Part shown: positions 8,536 through 19,816 of the stretch, in pieces
How positions within the stretch are numbered: the stretch's first letter is position 1
Layout: each line of letters starts with the position of its first letter
From: Pseudomonas antarctica
Lineage (GTDB): Bacteria > Pseudomonadota > Gammaproteobacteria > Pseudomonadales > Pseudomonadaceae
NCBI RefSeq assembly: GCF_001647715.1
Contig: NZ_CP015600.1
Location: 3,968,001-4,032,000 of the forward strand
Reading direction: 5' to 3'
DNA length: 64,000 nt
Made by a program: the position numbers and the translations under genes
Notes under the pieces: model-generated
Told to the model about the DNA's origin: nothing
Databases searched by the model: none
What the model saw: only the letters and a program-made list of their open reading frames with translations

Positions 8536-9630
8536 TTGGCTGTGCTTTCCTTGATTCAGCGTCTGCTCGGTAAAAAAACAGATACCCCGAACGCGTCCCC
8601 GATCCCGAGGTTTTTTCAGAAAAAGGCCGAGCAGCAGGGCTATATCCTCAGTGCCGGCCAAACCCGGGCAATCACCGCCCTCGCCCGCGAGACCCAGCAC
8701 CTGCTTGCCGGGCAGCCCACCCGTAGCCTTTACCTGTATGGCCCCGTGGGGCGTGGCAAAAGCTGGCTGCTGGATGGCTTTTTCCAGGCGCTGCCGATTG
8801 CCGAAAAACAGCGCGTGCACTTCCACACTTTTTTTGCCCGCCTGCACCGGGGCATGTTCAAGCACCGTGAGCATGACGACGCCCTGGCCGCCACCCTGAA
8901 TGAGCTGCTGGCGGGTTGCCGGGTGTTGTGTTTCGACGAATTCCACGTCCACGACATCGGCGATGCCATGCTCATCAGTCGGTTGTTCAAGGCCTTGTTC
9001 CAGCGCGGCGTGCTGGTGCTGGTGACCTCCAACTATGCGCCCGAAGGGTTGCTGCCCAATCCGCTGTACCACGAGCGGTTCAAGCCGGTAATTGACCTGA
9101 TCGCGGCGCGTATGGAGGTGCTGGAAGTCAGTTCACCCCAGGACTTTCGCAGCCTGCCCCAGGCCCATGCCGAGCAGCGTTTTACCGGCGGCCAGTATGT
9201 ATGGCCGGGTACCGTCGCCCAGCGTGAAGCGCTCGGGCTGCCCGCCACACAGGGCCCGGCACACGCCCTGAGGGTCGGCAACCGGCAGCTCGTGTGCCGC
9301 AGCCATCAGGCGCGCACTATCGTGTTCACCTTCAACGACCTGTGCGAACAGCTCACGGCGGTCATGGACTACCTGCTGCTATGCGCGGACTTCGACCACT
9401 GGGTTATCGATGGCCTGCCGCAACTGGCAGAGTGTCCAATTGCTGTGCAGCAGCGTTTTATCAACCTGGTAGACGTGCTCTACGACCAGGACAAACGCCT
9501 GACCCTGATCGGCCAACAGCCGTTGACCGAATCTCTGGAAGGCCAGGCCATCGACCTCGCCCGCACCGCCAGCCGCCTGAACCAATTGCAAACCGTCTGC
9601 CCGCAACGTGCGCCCGACCCGGTATCATGA
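8536..9630 (+). CDS. zapE: Cell division AAA-like ATPase ZapE (AFG1 family)
   Basis: The product is about 364 residues. It has a Walker A motif GPVGRGKS at residues 69-76 and Walker B LCFDEFHV at 131-138, followed by the family block VTSNYAPEGLLPNPLYHERF. ZapE is a peripheral ATPase linked to Z-ring constriction in E. coli; the wider AFG1 family acts in protein quality control. The start is TTG 8536; GTG 8542 is an alternative and neither has a strong ribosome binding site. The gene is divergent from the pilus operon, with a 188-nt gap that holds both promoters. Confidence 0.88.
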   Translation: MAVLSLIQRLLGKKTDTPNASPIPRFFQKKAEQQGYILSAGQTRAITALARETQHLLAGQPTRSLYLYGPVGRGKSWLLDGFFQALPIAEKQRVHFHTFFARLHRGMFKHREHDDALAATLNELLAGCRVLCFDEFHVHDIGDAMLISRLFKALFQRGVLVLVTSNYAPEGLLPNPLYHERFKPVIDLIAARMEVLEVSSPQDFRSLPQAHAEQRFTGGQYVWPGTVAQREALGLPATQGPAHALRVGNRQLVCRSHQARTIVFTFNDLCEQLTAVMDYLLLCADFDHWVIDGLPQLAECPIAVQQRFINLVDVLYDQDKRLTLIGQQPLTESLEGQAIDLARTASRLNQLQTVCPQRAPDPVS

Positions 9631-9669
9631 GCGCCTTTTACACCCTATTGCCGAGTGACCGCGCCGTTC

Positions 9670-10974
9670 ATGAATACCCTCGACCAACTCAAGACTGGCC
9701 AATTGGCCGGTACCAAGCGCCTGGACCTGGCCTGCGGGCTGACCGAATTCCCGCAAGAAATCTTCGAGCTGGCCGACACCCTGGAAATCCTCAACCTCAC
9801 GGGTAACGCCCTGAGCAGCCTGCCGGACGACCTGCATCGCCTGTCGCACTTGCGGGTGCTGTTCTGCTCGGACAACGCCTTTACCGAACTGCCCGAATGC
9901 CTGGGCCAGTGCGCCAAGTTGAGCATGATCGGCTTCAAGGCCAACCAGATCAGCCATGTACCCGCCGCCGCGCTGCCGCCGCAATTGCGCTGGCTGATCC
10001 TCACCGACAACTGCATCAGCCAACTTCCCAGCGAATTGGGCGAGCGGCCGTTGCTGCAAAAACTGATGCTGGCCGGCAACCATCTGGCGCACCTGCCGGA
10101 GAGCCTGGCCAACTGCAAAAACCTGGAGCTGATACGCATCGCTTCCAACCGTCTGACCCAACTGCCGGAATGGCTGCTGACGCTGCCAAGCCTGACGTGG
10201 CTGGCCTATGCCGGTAACCCGGTGGAAATGGCGGTGGACGTGGCCGCTGATGACGTGACGCCGAACATTCCCTGGTCAGAACTGGACCTGGGCGAAGTGC
10301 TGGGCGAAGGCGCCTCGGGGATCATTCGCAAAGCGTTGTGGAAGCCGCAAGCCTTGCCTGTCGCGGTAAAACTGTACAAAGGCACGATCACCAGCGACGG
10401 TTCACCGCTGCATGAAATGCAGGCCTGCATCGCTGCCGGGTTGCACCCCAACCTGATCAAGGTAGAAGGCCGCATCAAAGGTCACCCTGATAATCAAGCC
10501 GCGCTGGTCATGGACCTGATCGACCCGAGCTACCGCAACCTCGCGGCATTGCCGAGCCTGGCGTCCTGCACGCGCGATATCTACGAGCCCACGACTCGCT
10601 TCAGCGTCGATGTGGCCTTGCGCATGGCGCGTGGCATCGCCTCGGTGGCGGCGCACTTGCACCGGCACGGCATCACCCATGGCGATTTGTACGGCCACAA
10701 TATTCTGTGGAATGCAGCAGGCGATTGCTTGCTCGGGGACTTTGGCGCGGCGTCGTTCCATGCCACGGCGGACACCCTGGAAACCAGGGCATTGCAGCGC
10801 ATCGAAGTGCGCGCGTTTGGGGTGTTGCTTGGGGAGTTGTTGGAGCGGATCGAGACTGAGTTCAACGACGAGGGACTGGTAGAACTGCAGAAACGATGCT
10901 GCCAACCGGATGTGTTAGCGCGACCGGGCTTCGAAGAAATCGAAGCGCTGCTGAGGTCTCTGCCAAACCACTAA
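9670..10974 (+). CDS. Leucine-rich-repeat protein kinase
   Basis: The product is 434 residues. Residues about 15-180 hold roughly seven leucine-rich repeats (for example LEILNLTGNALSSLPDDL). Residues about 200-430 form a eukaryotic-like protein kinase: glycine loop GEGASGIIRKA, ATP-binding lysine in PVAVKLYKG, catalytic loop HGDLYGHNIL, and metal-binding GDFGAA. The HRD arginine is replaced by glycine, but the catalytic Asp and Asn are kept, so activity is plausible. No membrane segment is seen, so it is probably cytoplasmic. ATG 9670 was preferred over in-frame GTG 9655. Its targets are unknown. It follows zapE by 39 nt and may be cotranscribed. Confidence 0.85.
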   Translation: MNTLDQLKTGQLAGTKRLDLACGLTEFPQEIFELADTLEILNLTGNALSSLPDDLHRLSHLRVLFCSDNAFTELPECLGQCAKLSMIGFKANQISHVPAAALPPQLRWLILTDNCISQLPSELGERPLLQKLMLAGNHLAHLPESLANCKNLELIRIASNRLTQLPEWLLTLPSLTWLAYAGNPVEMAVDVAADDVTPNIPWSELDLGEVLGEGASGIIRKALWKPQALPVAVKLYKGTITSDGSPLHEMQACIAAGLHPNLIKVEGRIKGHPDNQAALVMDLIDPSYRNLAALPSLASCTRDIYEPTTRFSVDVALRMARGIASVAAHLHRHGITHGDLYGHNILWNAAGDCLLGDFGAASFHATADTLETRALQRIEVRAFGVLLGELLERIETEFNDEGLVELQKRCCQPDVLARPGFEEIEALLRSLPNH

Positions 10975-10979
10975 ACCAA

Positions 10980-11069
10980 TGTGGGAGCGGGCTTGCTCGC
11001 GAATGCGGCGTGTCAGTCAGCTGATCTGGCGACTGACACACTGCATTCGCGAGCAAGCCTGCTCCCACA
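10980..11069. repeat. REP doublet (class GTGGGAGCGGGCTTGCTCG)
   Basis: Two inverted REP copies start TGTGGGAGC and end GCTCCCACA, separated by a short spacer; the whole can fold into one long hairpin followed by a T-run. It sits between two convergent genes and may also act as a bidirectional terminator. Confidence 0.88.
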
Positions 11070-11096
11070 TTTTTACTGCATGTATTCAGCTACAAA

Positions 11097-11804
11097 TCAG
11101 CCGGCCAGGCCGACGAACATATCCTGCACGTCATCGTGGTTGTCCAGGCCTTCCAGGAAGGCTTCGACTTCGGCCATCTGCTCATCGGTCAACCCGCTCA
11201 CCGGGTTCTTCGAGATATAGCCCAGCTTGGCCGACAGCACGGTGAAACCCTGCTCCGGCAGCGCTTTTTGCACGGCATCGAGGTCGGTGGTTTCGGTGAT
11301 GAACAAGGTGGTGCCTTCTTCTTCGCCGTCTTCAAAGTCCTGGGCGCCCGCTTCAATGGCGGCCATTTCCGGATCAGCGTCAGGGCTGTCCGGCGACGCC
11401 TCGATCAGGCCCACATGGTTGAAGTCCCACGCCACAGAGCCGGATGCGCCCAATTGGCCCTTGCGGAACGCTACACGGATTTCCGCCACGGTACGGTTGA
11501 TGTTGTCGGTCACGCATTCGACGATCAGCGGCACCTGGTGCGGAGCGAAACCCTCGTACGTCACGCGGTGGTACTGCACGGTTTCACCCAGCAGGCCGGC
11601 GCCTTTCTTGATGGCGCGCTCCAGGGTTTCCTTGGGCATCGAGGCTTTTTTGGCCTGCTCCACCACCAGACGCAAGTGGGCGTTGGTCGCGGTGTCGGCA
11701 CCGTTGCGGGCGGCGATGGTGATTTCTTTCACCAGCTTGCCGAAAATCTTGCCCTTGGCATTGGATGCCGCTTCTTTATGTTTGACTTTCCACTGTGCGC
11801 CCAT
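11097..11804 (-). CDS. YebC/PmpR family regulator (YeeN-like)
   Basis: The product is 235 residues and matches the YebC/TACO1 family throughout: the N-terminal block [19 protein letters not shown], then [23 protein letters not shown], then [15 protein letters not shown]. The N-terminus ([19 protein letters not shown]) departs from the MAGHSKWANIKHRK start of canonical YebC and resembles the YeeN paralogue group. Family members are reported as DNA-binding regulators (PmpR) or as translation factors at proline stretches; which applies here cannot be told. It is convergent with the kinase gene across a REP doublet. Confidence 0.88.
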   Translation of the reverse strand: MGAQWKVKHKEAASNAKGKIFGKLVKEITIAARNGADTATNAHLRLVVEQAKKASMPKETLERAIKKGAGLLGETVQYHRVTYEGFAPHQVPLIVECVTDNINRTVAEIRVAFRKGQLGASGSVAWDFNHVGLIEASPDSPDADPEMAAIEAGAQDFEDGEEEGTTLFITETTDLDAVQKALPEQGFTVLSAKLGYISKNPVSGLTDEQMAEVEAFLEGLDNHDDVQDMFVGLAG

Positions 11805-11904
11805 GACTCACTCTCTTCCTGTCCATCGCGCCGAGACGTCTACTGGCCGGCGCTTTGGGGGCAGAGTTTATAGCGCAAAAACCCATCGTTCCACCAAAAA
11901 ACCG

Positions 11905-12762
11905 TCAAGACGCCAACTCGAAAAACGCCTGGATCAGGCGCAATGAGCGGCGTCGCTCCAGGCAACCGAGCATGTGCCGGTTCACCAGCCCCTCGCCCTG
12001 CAAGGGAATGGCATGCACCCGCGGGTCACGGCTGACCTCCATCGACGACACCACCCCCACCCCCAGTTCAGCGGCGACGGCTTCGGTGACGGCCTCGCGG
12101 CTGTCCAGTTCCAGCAACACCCTGGGCTGCACAGCGGCGATCGCGCAAGCGCTGTCGAAAGTGCGACGGGTGATGGAGCTGGGCTCGCGCAGCACCATGA
12201 TCACGTCGTGCAATTGCTCCAGGCGAATGCCTGCCGGGTCGGTCAGCCAAGGGTGCCCGGCCGGTACCAAGGCGCAGATCCGCGATTCATCAAGGGGCTG
12301 CAGATGCAAGCCACTGCGCGGCTCCACCTCGGTGAGCACCGCCACATCGGCATGCTCCGACAGCAGCGCCGCCAGGGTTTCCTGGGCATTGCCCAGACGC
12401 AGGTTGACGGTAATGCCTGGGTAGCGTGCGCGCAGCCGCGCGATCATCGGCATCACCAGGTGTGGGCCGTCCGCCGCGACTTCCAGGCGCCCGGCGAGCA
12501 ATTGCCGATTGGCCTCCAGCAGGGTCTGTGCCTCGTCCACCAGGCCGAAGATCGCCCGGGTGATCGCCGCCAGGCGTGTGCCTTCCTCGGTCAATTCCAC
12601 CCGGCGTGCCGTACGGCGCAACAGCGGGATCTGGTAGTGCTCTTCCAGCGCCTTGATATGCCCGGTCACCGCCGGCTGGCTGATGAATAGCCGCGCCGCC
12701 GCCCGGGTAAAACTGCCCTCACGGGCCACGGCATCGAATGCGCGCAGTTGGAACAAATTCAT
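11905..12762 (-). CDS. LysR-family regulator of phosphonate (phnWX) genes
   Basis: The product is 285 residues. The N-terminal winged helix-turn-helix (MNLFQLRAFDAVAREGSF, then SQPAVTGHIKALEE) is followed by a periplasmic-binding-protein-like effector domain. ATG 12762 was chosen because the helix-turn-helix begins exactly there; the longer frame upstream has no homology-like sequence. The gene is divergent from phnWX, the classic layout for a LysR activator and its target, and a LysR-type box lies directly in front of its start. The inducer is presumably 2-aminoethylphosphonate or a derivative (inference). Confidence 0.85.
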   Translation of the reverse strand: MNLFQLRAFDAVAREGSFTRAAARLFISQPAVTGHIKALEEHYQIPLLRRTARRVELTEEGTRLAAITRAIFGLVDEAQTLLEANRQLLAGRLEVAADGPHLVMPMIARLRARYPGITVNLRLGNAQETLAALLSEHADVAVLTEVEPRSGLHLQPLDESRICALVPAGHPWLTDPAGIRLEQLHDVIMVLREPSSITRRTFDSACAIAAVQPRVLLELDSREAVTEAVAAELGVGVVSSMEVSRDPRVHAIPLQGEGLVNRHMLGCLERRRSLRLIQAFFELAS

Positions 12763-12785
12763 AGCTATCGGCCTCACTGATAGCT
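12763..12785. promoter_or_regulatory. LysR box (ATC-N9-GAT) in the phnW divergent gap
   Basis: A perfect 7-bp inverted repeat, AGCTATC and GATAGCT with 9 nt between, contains the canonical LysR signature ATC-N9-GAT. It touches the regulator's start codon and lies about 90 nt from phnW, the expected place for autoregulation plus activation of phnW. Confidence 0.6.
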
Positions 12786-12872
12786 CGCATAACAACAAAC
12801 AATTTGATTGATGACAAGCCAAACTGCAATTTAGGCGCCTTAGAGTCAACCCAATGCCCGCGAGGACCTCAG

Positions 12873-14000
12873 ATGACCAGCACCGCGCCGATCCTGCTCA
12901 CACCCGGCCCACTGACCACGTCCGCCCGCACGCGCCAGGCGATGATGGTGGATTGGGGTTCATGGGACGAGCGCTTCAACCAACTCACCGCCAGTGTGTG
13001 CGAGCAACTGCTGGCGATCCTCAACGCCAGCCACAGCCATGACTGTGTGCCGTTGCAAGGCAGCGGCACCTTCGCGGTCGAAGCCGCCATCGGCACGCTG
13101 GTCCCGCGTGATGGCAAGGTACTGGTGCTGATCAACGGCGCCTACGGCAAGCGCCTGGCCAGGATTTGCGAAGTGCTCGGCCGCGATTTCAGCACCTTCG
13201 AAACCGCCGAAGATGCACCCACCGCCGCCGCCGATGTGGACCGCCTGCTGCAAGCCGACCCGGCCATTTCCCATGTAGCGCTGATCCACTGTGAAACCAG
13301 CACCGGCATTCTCAACCCGCTGCCGCAGATCGCCGACGTGGTTAAAAACCACGGCAAGCGCCTGATCATCGACGCCATGAGTTCCTTCGGCGCGCTGCCG
13401 ATCGATGCCCGCGAGGTGCGGTTCGACGCGCTGATCGCAGCGTCAGGTAAATGCCTGGAAGGCGTGCCAGGCATGGGTTTTGTGTTCGCCGATAAACAGG
13501 CGCTGGCCGCCGCCCAAGGCAACTGCCACTCCCTGGCGATGGACCTGTTCGACCAACACAGCTACATGGCCAAGACCGGCCAATGGCGTTTCACGCCACC
13601 GACCCATGTGGTCGCGGCCCTGCACGAAGCCCTGCTGCAATACGTTGAGGAAGGCGGCCTGCCCGCGCGCCATCAACGTTACGCCCGTAACTGCCAGGCA
13701 TTGCTCGACGGCATGGCCGAACTTGGCCTGCGCAGTTTCCTGCCCACGGCGATCCAGGCCCCGATCATCGTCACCTTCCATGCCCCACAAGACCCGCGTT
13801 ACCAGTTCAAGGCGTTCTACGAGCGGGTCAAGGCCAAGGGTTTCATCCTGTATCCCGGCAAATTGACCGAAGTAGACACCTTTCGCGTGGGCTGCATCGG
13901 CCATGTCGACACGGCCGAGATGCGCGCCGCCGTCGCGGCCATCGCCCAGGCACTGCACGCCATGCACATCAACCTTTCATCTTTTGGATCTCAGCTATGA
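12873..14000 (+). CDS. phnW: 2-aminoethylphosphonate--pyruvate transaminase
   Basis: The product is 375 residues, the normal PhnW length. It has the N-terminal [10 protein letters not shown], the block [19 protein letters not shown], and the PLP lysine in [11 protein letters not shown] (about K193). The enzyme transfers the amino group of 2-aminoethylphosphonate to pyruvate, giving phosphonoacetaldehyde and alanine. ATG 12873 has GAGGACC about 5 nt upstream; in-frame ATGs upstream lie in the promoter region. The stop overlaps the phnX start (ATGA), so the two pathway enzymes are translationally coupled. Confidence 0.93.
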   Translation: MTSTAPILLTPGPLTTSARTRQAMMVDWGSWDERFNQLTASVCEQLLAILNASHSHDCVPLQGSGTFAVEAAIGTLVPRDGKVLVLINGAYGKRLARICEVLGRDFSTFETAEDAPTAAADVDRLLQADPAISHVALIHCETSTGILNPLPQIADVVKNHGKRLIIDAMSSFGALPIDAREVRFDALIAASGKCLEGVPGMGFVFADKQALAAAQGNCHSLAMDLFDQHSYMAKTGQWRFTPPTHVVAALHEALLQYVEEGGLPARHQRYARNCQALLDGMAELGLRSFLPTAIQAPIIVTFHAPQDPRYQFKAFYERVKAKGFILYPGKLTEVDTFRVGCIGHVDTAEMRAAVAAIAQALHAMHINLSSFGSQL

Positions 14001-14824
14001 ACTATCAAAACCCCACCACCTTGCAGGCCGTGATCCTCGACTGGGCCGGCACTGTGGTCGACTTCGGCTCCTTCGCCCCCACGCAGATCTTTGTCGAAGC
14101 CTTCGCCGAGTTCGACGTGCAAGTCTCCATCGACGAAGCCCGCGGCCCGATGGGCATGGGCAAGTGGGACCATATCCGCACACTCTGCGACCAGCCGCAG
14201 GTAGCCGAGCGTTACCGCAAGGCCTTCGGCCGCACGCCGACGGATGACGACGTCACTGCCATTTACCAACGCTTCATGCCGCTGCAGATCGAGAAGATCG
14301 CCGAGCACTCGGCCCTCATCCCCGGCGCCCTCGACACCCTCGCCCGGCTGCGCGTTCAAGGCATCAAGATCGGCTCCTGCTCCGGCTACCCCAAGCAAGT
14401 CATGGACAAGGTGGTCGCCCTGGCCGCTATCAATGGCTACATCGCCGACCACGTGGTTGCCACCGACGAAGTGCCCAACGGCCGTCCGTGGCCGGCCCAG
14501 GCCCTGGCCAACGTGATCGCCCTGGGTATTGACGATGTGGCGGCGTGCGTGAAGGTCGATGACACCGTGCCGGGCATCCTCGAAGGACGCCGCGCCGGAA
14601 TGTGGACCGTGGCCCTGACCTGCTCGGGCAATGCCCTGGGCCTGAACTACGAACAGTTTCGTGCGCTGGACCAGGACACCCTGGCCAGCGAGCGCAAGCG
14701 TATCGAGGCGATGTTCAAAGGCTCGCGCCCGCATTACCTGATCGACACCATTACCGACCTGCCGGCGGTGATTAGCGACATCAACCAGCGCCTGGCCCGC
14801 GGTGAAATGCCGCAAAGCCACTGA
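13997..14824 (+). CDS. phnX: Phosphonoacetaldehyde hydrolase (phosphonatase)
   Basis: The product is 275 residues of the HAD superfamily. The nucleophile is Asp15 in VILDWAGT, and the cap-domain lysine that forms the Schiff base is K56 in MGMGKWDHI. The HAD motifs continue with GSCSGYP and [10 protein letters not shown]. It cleaves the carbon-phosphorus bond of phosphonoacetaldehyde to acetaldehyde and phosphate, completing the route begun by PhnW. No phosphonate transporter gene is present within the window on either side of the pair. Confidence 0.93.
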   Translation: MNYQNPTTLQAVILDWAGTVVDFGSFAPTQIFVEAFAEFDVQVSIDEARGPMGMGKWDHIRTLCDQPQVAERYRKAFGRTPTDDDVTAIYQRFMPLQIEKIAEHSALIPGALDTLARLRVQGIKIGSCSGYPKQVMDKVVALAAINGYIADHVVATDEVPNGRPWPAQALANVIALGIDDVAACVKVDDTVPGILEGRRAGMWTVALTCSGNALGLNYEQFRALDQDTLASERKRIEAMFKGSRPHYLIDTITDLPAVISDINQRLARGEMPQSH

Positions 14825-14938
14825 TAGAGGTCAATACAACGGCATTCGCACCGGGCAAACCCGCCAAAACAGGCTTACAGTAATAGGACTCCGTCGCCAA
14901 AGAACGGAGGTTTGCCCTGATGAGTGAGGAAGAAAGCG

Positions 14939-15484
14939 ATGCCGTGGAAAAATTCCGATACGCGCTACAGCACCATGTCGATTGCACTGCACTGGTTGAT
15001 GGTGGTGCTGCTGGCGGTGGTTTACGCCTGCATTGAGTTTCGCGGGATCTTTCCCAAAGGCAGTGGCGGGCGGGCGCTGATTGTAGAAATGCACTACATG
15101 TTCGGCCTGACGGTGTTTGTGCTGGTCTGGCTGCGCCTGTTTGCCCGTACCTTGGGCGTTGCACCGAAGATCGTGCCGGCACCGCCACAATGGCAATCGT
15201 TGCTGGCGACACTGATGCATCTGGCGCTGTACGTATTCATGATCGGCATGCCGATTTTCGGCTGGCTGATCGTGAGTGCCCAGGGCCATTCCGTGATGTT
15301 CTACGGGATCGAGTTGCCGCCCTTGATTGGCGAAAACAAAGACCTGTCCAAGCAGATCAAAGAATGGCACGAGCTGGGAGGCACCGTCGGTTATTGGCTG
15401 ATCGGCCTGCATGCCTTGGCCGGCCTGTACCACCATTACTTCATGCGCGATAACACTGTGTTTCGCATGATGCCCAAGCGCTAA
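14939..15484 (+). CDS. Cytochrome b561 family protein
   Basis: The product is 181 residues with four membrane segments. Conserved histidines suited to bind two b hemes are in ALHWLM, EMHYMFG, LMHLALY and LHALAGLYHH. Bacterial b561 proteins move electrons between the quinone pool and periplasmic acceptors. ATG 14939 has GAGGAAG upstream; an in-frame GTG at 14924 is possible but lies over that ribosome binding site. The stop codon overlaps that of the convergent desulfhydrase gene (15481-15484). The ECF-type promoter found at 671-697 is not present upstream. Confidence 0.88.
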   Translation: MPWKNSDTRYSTMSIALHWLMVVLLAVVYACIEFRGIFPKGSGGRALIVEMHYMFGLTVFVLVWLRLFARTLGVAPKIVPAPPQWQSLLATLMHLALYVFMIGMPIFGWLIVSAQGHSVMFYGIELPPLIGENKDLSKQIKEWHELGGTVGYWLIGLHALAGLYHHYFMRDNTVFRMMPKR

Positions 15485-16371
15485 CCCTGCATGCTCCGGC
15501 GGCCTTGCAGGCCGCCGGTGTGCACGAAGATCAAGCGAGTGGCGGGGGCGAAGCGTCCCGCCTCGATCTGTTGCTTCAATGCCAGCAAGGCCTTGCCGGT
15601 GTAAAGCGGCTCCAGCAGCAGGCCGCATGCCTGCTCCGTGGCCTGGATAAAATTGAGCAATAACGGGTCGACCTTGGCGAAACCGCCTCGGCTCGCGTCC
15701 AGCAGTTCATAGCCATGCTGCACGATGGCCTGCACATTCTGCGCAACCCCGTGATCATCCGGTACCGCCAAGGCACCGAACACCGGATGCACGCCCGCCT
15801 CTGCCAGCGCCAACCCGGCCAGTGTGGTGCCGGTGCCCGCCGCCAACCACCATGCGTCGTAATCAGCCCAACCGAGCGTGTTCAGTTGTTCGCGCGCCTG
15901 CTCGACCAACACCCCGCAACCCATTGCACCGGCCCGTCCGCCGCCGCCCTCGGGCACGGGATAGAGATGGGGATATTGTTCACGCCACGGCAGCCAGAAA
16001 CCGGCGTCATGACGCGCGCGATAACCGCCGTAACCCAGCCAGTGCAGCTGCATGCCGAAGGCTTTCAGATCAAGGATGGTGGGGGTGTCTTGAGGATGGC
16101 CGCGCAACAGGCCGACGGTGGGGAAATCAAACCGCTTGCCGGCCGCCGCCAGCGCGTGCAGATGGTTGGAATGAGCGCCACCCAGGCTGATGAGTCCAGC
16201 GGCACCGGCCTGTTGCGCGTCGGCCAGATGTTGAGTGAGCTTGAACCACTTGTTGCCGCTGATAAGTGGGTCGATACGGTCCAGCCGCAGCACGGCCAAC
16301 TCGACCCCGTTCAGCCAATCCAGCAGCAAGGGTTCAAGTGGAGCGCGAGGAAGCCAGTCGAAAGGACCCAT
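15481..16371 (-). CDS. PLP-dependent D-cysteine desulfhydrase / ACC deaminase family protein
   Basis: The product is 296 residues. The PLP-binding lysine is K41 in SGNKWFKL, followed by the substrate or cofactor contact GGAHSNHLHALA and the phosphate-binding loop AAGTGTTLAG. The family removes H2S and ammonia from D-cysteine or opens 1-aminocyclopropane-1-carboxylate; the sequence alone does not separate these, although the gene lacks obvious plant-association neighbours. The start ATG 16371 is followed at once by the conserved domain. It ends tail-to-tail with the b561 gene. Confidence 0.82.
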   Translation of the reverse strand: MGPFDWLPRAPLEPLLLDWLNGVELAVLRLDRIDPLISGNKWFKLTQHLADAQQAGAAGLISLGGAHSNHLHALAAAGKRFDFPTVGLLRGHPQDTPTILDLKAFGMQLHWLGYGGYRARHDAGFWLPWREQYPHLYPVPEGGGGRAGAMGCGVLVEQAREQLNTLGWADYDAWWLAAGTGTTLAGLALAEAGVHPVFGALAVPDDHGVAQNVQAIVQHGYELLDASRGGFAKVDPLLLNFIQATEQACGLLLEPLYTGKALLALKQQIEAGRFAPATRLIFVHTGGLQGRRSMQG

Positions 16372-16385
16372 TAGCAAGCATCTGA

Positions 16386-16420
16386 ATAAAAAACGGGGCG
16401 GTAGTCTAGCACCGCCCCCT
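16386..16420 (-). terminator. Intrinsic terminator of the fadH gene
   Basis: On the minus strand an 8-bp stem GGGGCGGT/ACCGCCCC with an 8-nt loop is followed by GTTTTTTATT. It lies just downstream of the dienoyl-CoA reductase stop codon. Confidence 0.8.
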
Positions 16421-16429
16421 TGCGTCGCC

Positions 16430-18529
<2,100 letters not shown>

Positions 18530-18681
18530 TTATGTCCCACAGACTAAGAGGCGATGGACTACCGCTCAATGACTGAAACTGACAAGTTATTGATCCAAAT
18601 GCACAGCGCCCCTTGGCAAGCCGCTGCCTGGGCCCTACCCTAGTCGGCGAACCCTGCACCCGGTCTGTTGTCTGTTGCCCC

Positions 18682-19812
18682 ATGCGTAAACTTCTAGCCT
18701 TCACCGTCACCATGGCCCTGGTTGCCGCCGTCGCCGCGTATCTGGTCTGGACCCAGGAGCGCCCTGTGGCGCATTACCTATCGGACCTGCGCATCACCCT
18801 GGCTATCAACGAAGGCCAACCCGCCGATCGCGGTAACTTGCTGGGTATCCAGCCAGAGCTGTTTCCCGCCGATTACCAAAGCCTGGAACGCCTGCACCTG
18901 AAGCTCGCGGCCTACCTGCAAAAAGCGCGGGACAAAGGCTTGATCAATGACAAGACCATCGTCGTGCTGCCGGAACACATCGGCACGTGGCTGATGCTCA
19001 GCGGCGAGAAGAACGAGCTGTACCAGGCGGTGCATCTGAAAGATGCAATGAATTGGCTGTCGGCCAGCAACCCGTTGCAATTCGCCCGCGCCTGGATCAG
19101 CGCCACCGGCGATAACCGCATGGACGATGCCTACCTGCGCATGAAAGCACCGGCCATGGCCCGCGACTATCAGCTGCTGTTCGGCGGCCTGGCCAAAGAA
19201 TTCAGGGTCACGCTGGTGGCCGGCTCTATCGCCCTGCCCAACCCGAGTGTCAGCCAGGGGCAACTGCAGGTCGGTCAGGGTGCGCTGTATAACGCCAGCC
19301 TGGTGTTTGGCGCGGACGGTTTGCCGGTAGGCCAGCCACAGCGCCAGTTCTACCCGATCTACGACGAGCGCGGCTTTATCGAACCGGGCGATGAGAACAT
19401 CGTCAGCGTGGTCGACACCCCGGCCGGACGCCTGGGCATCCTGATCGGCAGCGACAGCTGGTACCCGGACAATTACCGCAAACTCAACGAGCAAGGCGCG
19501 CAACTGGTCGCAGTGCCAGCCTTTGTGACCGGCCGCGACACCTGGGAGCGCCCATGGCGCGGCTTTAAAAGCGTTTCAACGCCGCCCGAAATCAGCCTCA
19601 AGCCCGAAGAACTCAGTGAAGGCGAAGCCTGGCGCCGCCTCACCCTGATCAGCCAACAGCCAATCAGCCAGGCAAGCGCCGGAATGAGCGTATTCCTGCG
19701 CGGGCAGTTCTGGGACCTGGGCACTGCCGGGCACAGCTTCCTCAGCGGCAACGGGCACGTCATCACAGGCAACGACGCCCGTGGCGCGCGCCTGCTGAAT
19801 ATCTGGTTGTAG
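18682..19812 (+). CDS. Membrane-anchored nitrilase-superfamily protein, apparently non-catalytic
   Basis: The product is 376 residues: one N-terminal membrane segment (about 6-23) and a carbon-nitrogen hydrolase fold. The first catalytic position is kept (Glu in VVLPEHIGTW), but where active family members have the Lys motif there is PQRQFYPIYDE, and where they have the Cys nucleophile (ICxD) there is ILIGSDSWYPD, so Lys and Cys are both lost. It may be a binding or scaffold protein. It ends only 4 nt before an AraC-type regulator gene, so the two probably form an operon. ATG 18682 starts the membrane segment; in-frame starts upstream lack support. Confidence 0.75.
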   Translation: MRKLLAFTVTMALVAAVAAYLVWTQERPVAHYLSDLRITLAINEGQPADRGNLLGIQPELFPADYQSLERLHLKLAAYLQKARDKGLINDKTIVVLPEHIGTWLMLSGEKNELYQAVHLKDAMNWLSASNPLQFARAWISATGDNRMDDAYLRMKAPAMARDYQLLFGGLAKEFRVTLVAGSIALPNPSVSQGQLQVGQGALYNASLVFGADGLPVGQPQRQFYPIYDERGFIEPGDENIVSVVDTPAGRLGILIGSDSWYPDNYRKLNEQGAQLVAVPAFVTGRDTWERPWRGFKSVSTPPEISLKPEELSEGEAWRRLTLISQQPISQASAGMSVFLRGQFWDLGTAGHSFLSGNGHVITGNDARGARLLNIWL

Positions 19813-19816
19813 TGCC

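Noticed and set aside
14939..15484. Assigning cytochrome b561 to the ECF regulon at 618-1972
   Set aside because: b561 genes can accompany such sigma factors, but this one is 13 kb away and its upstream region lacks GGGAATA-N15-CGTCT.
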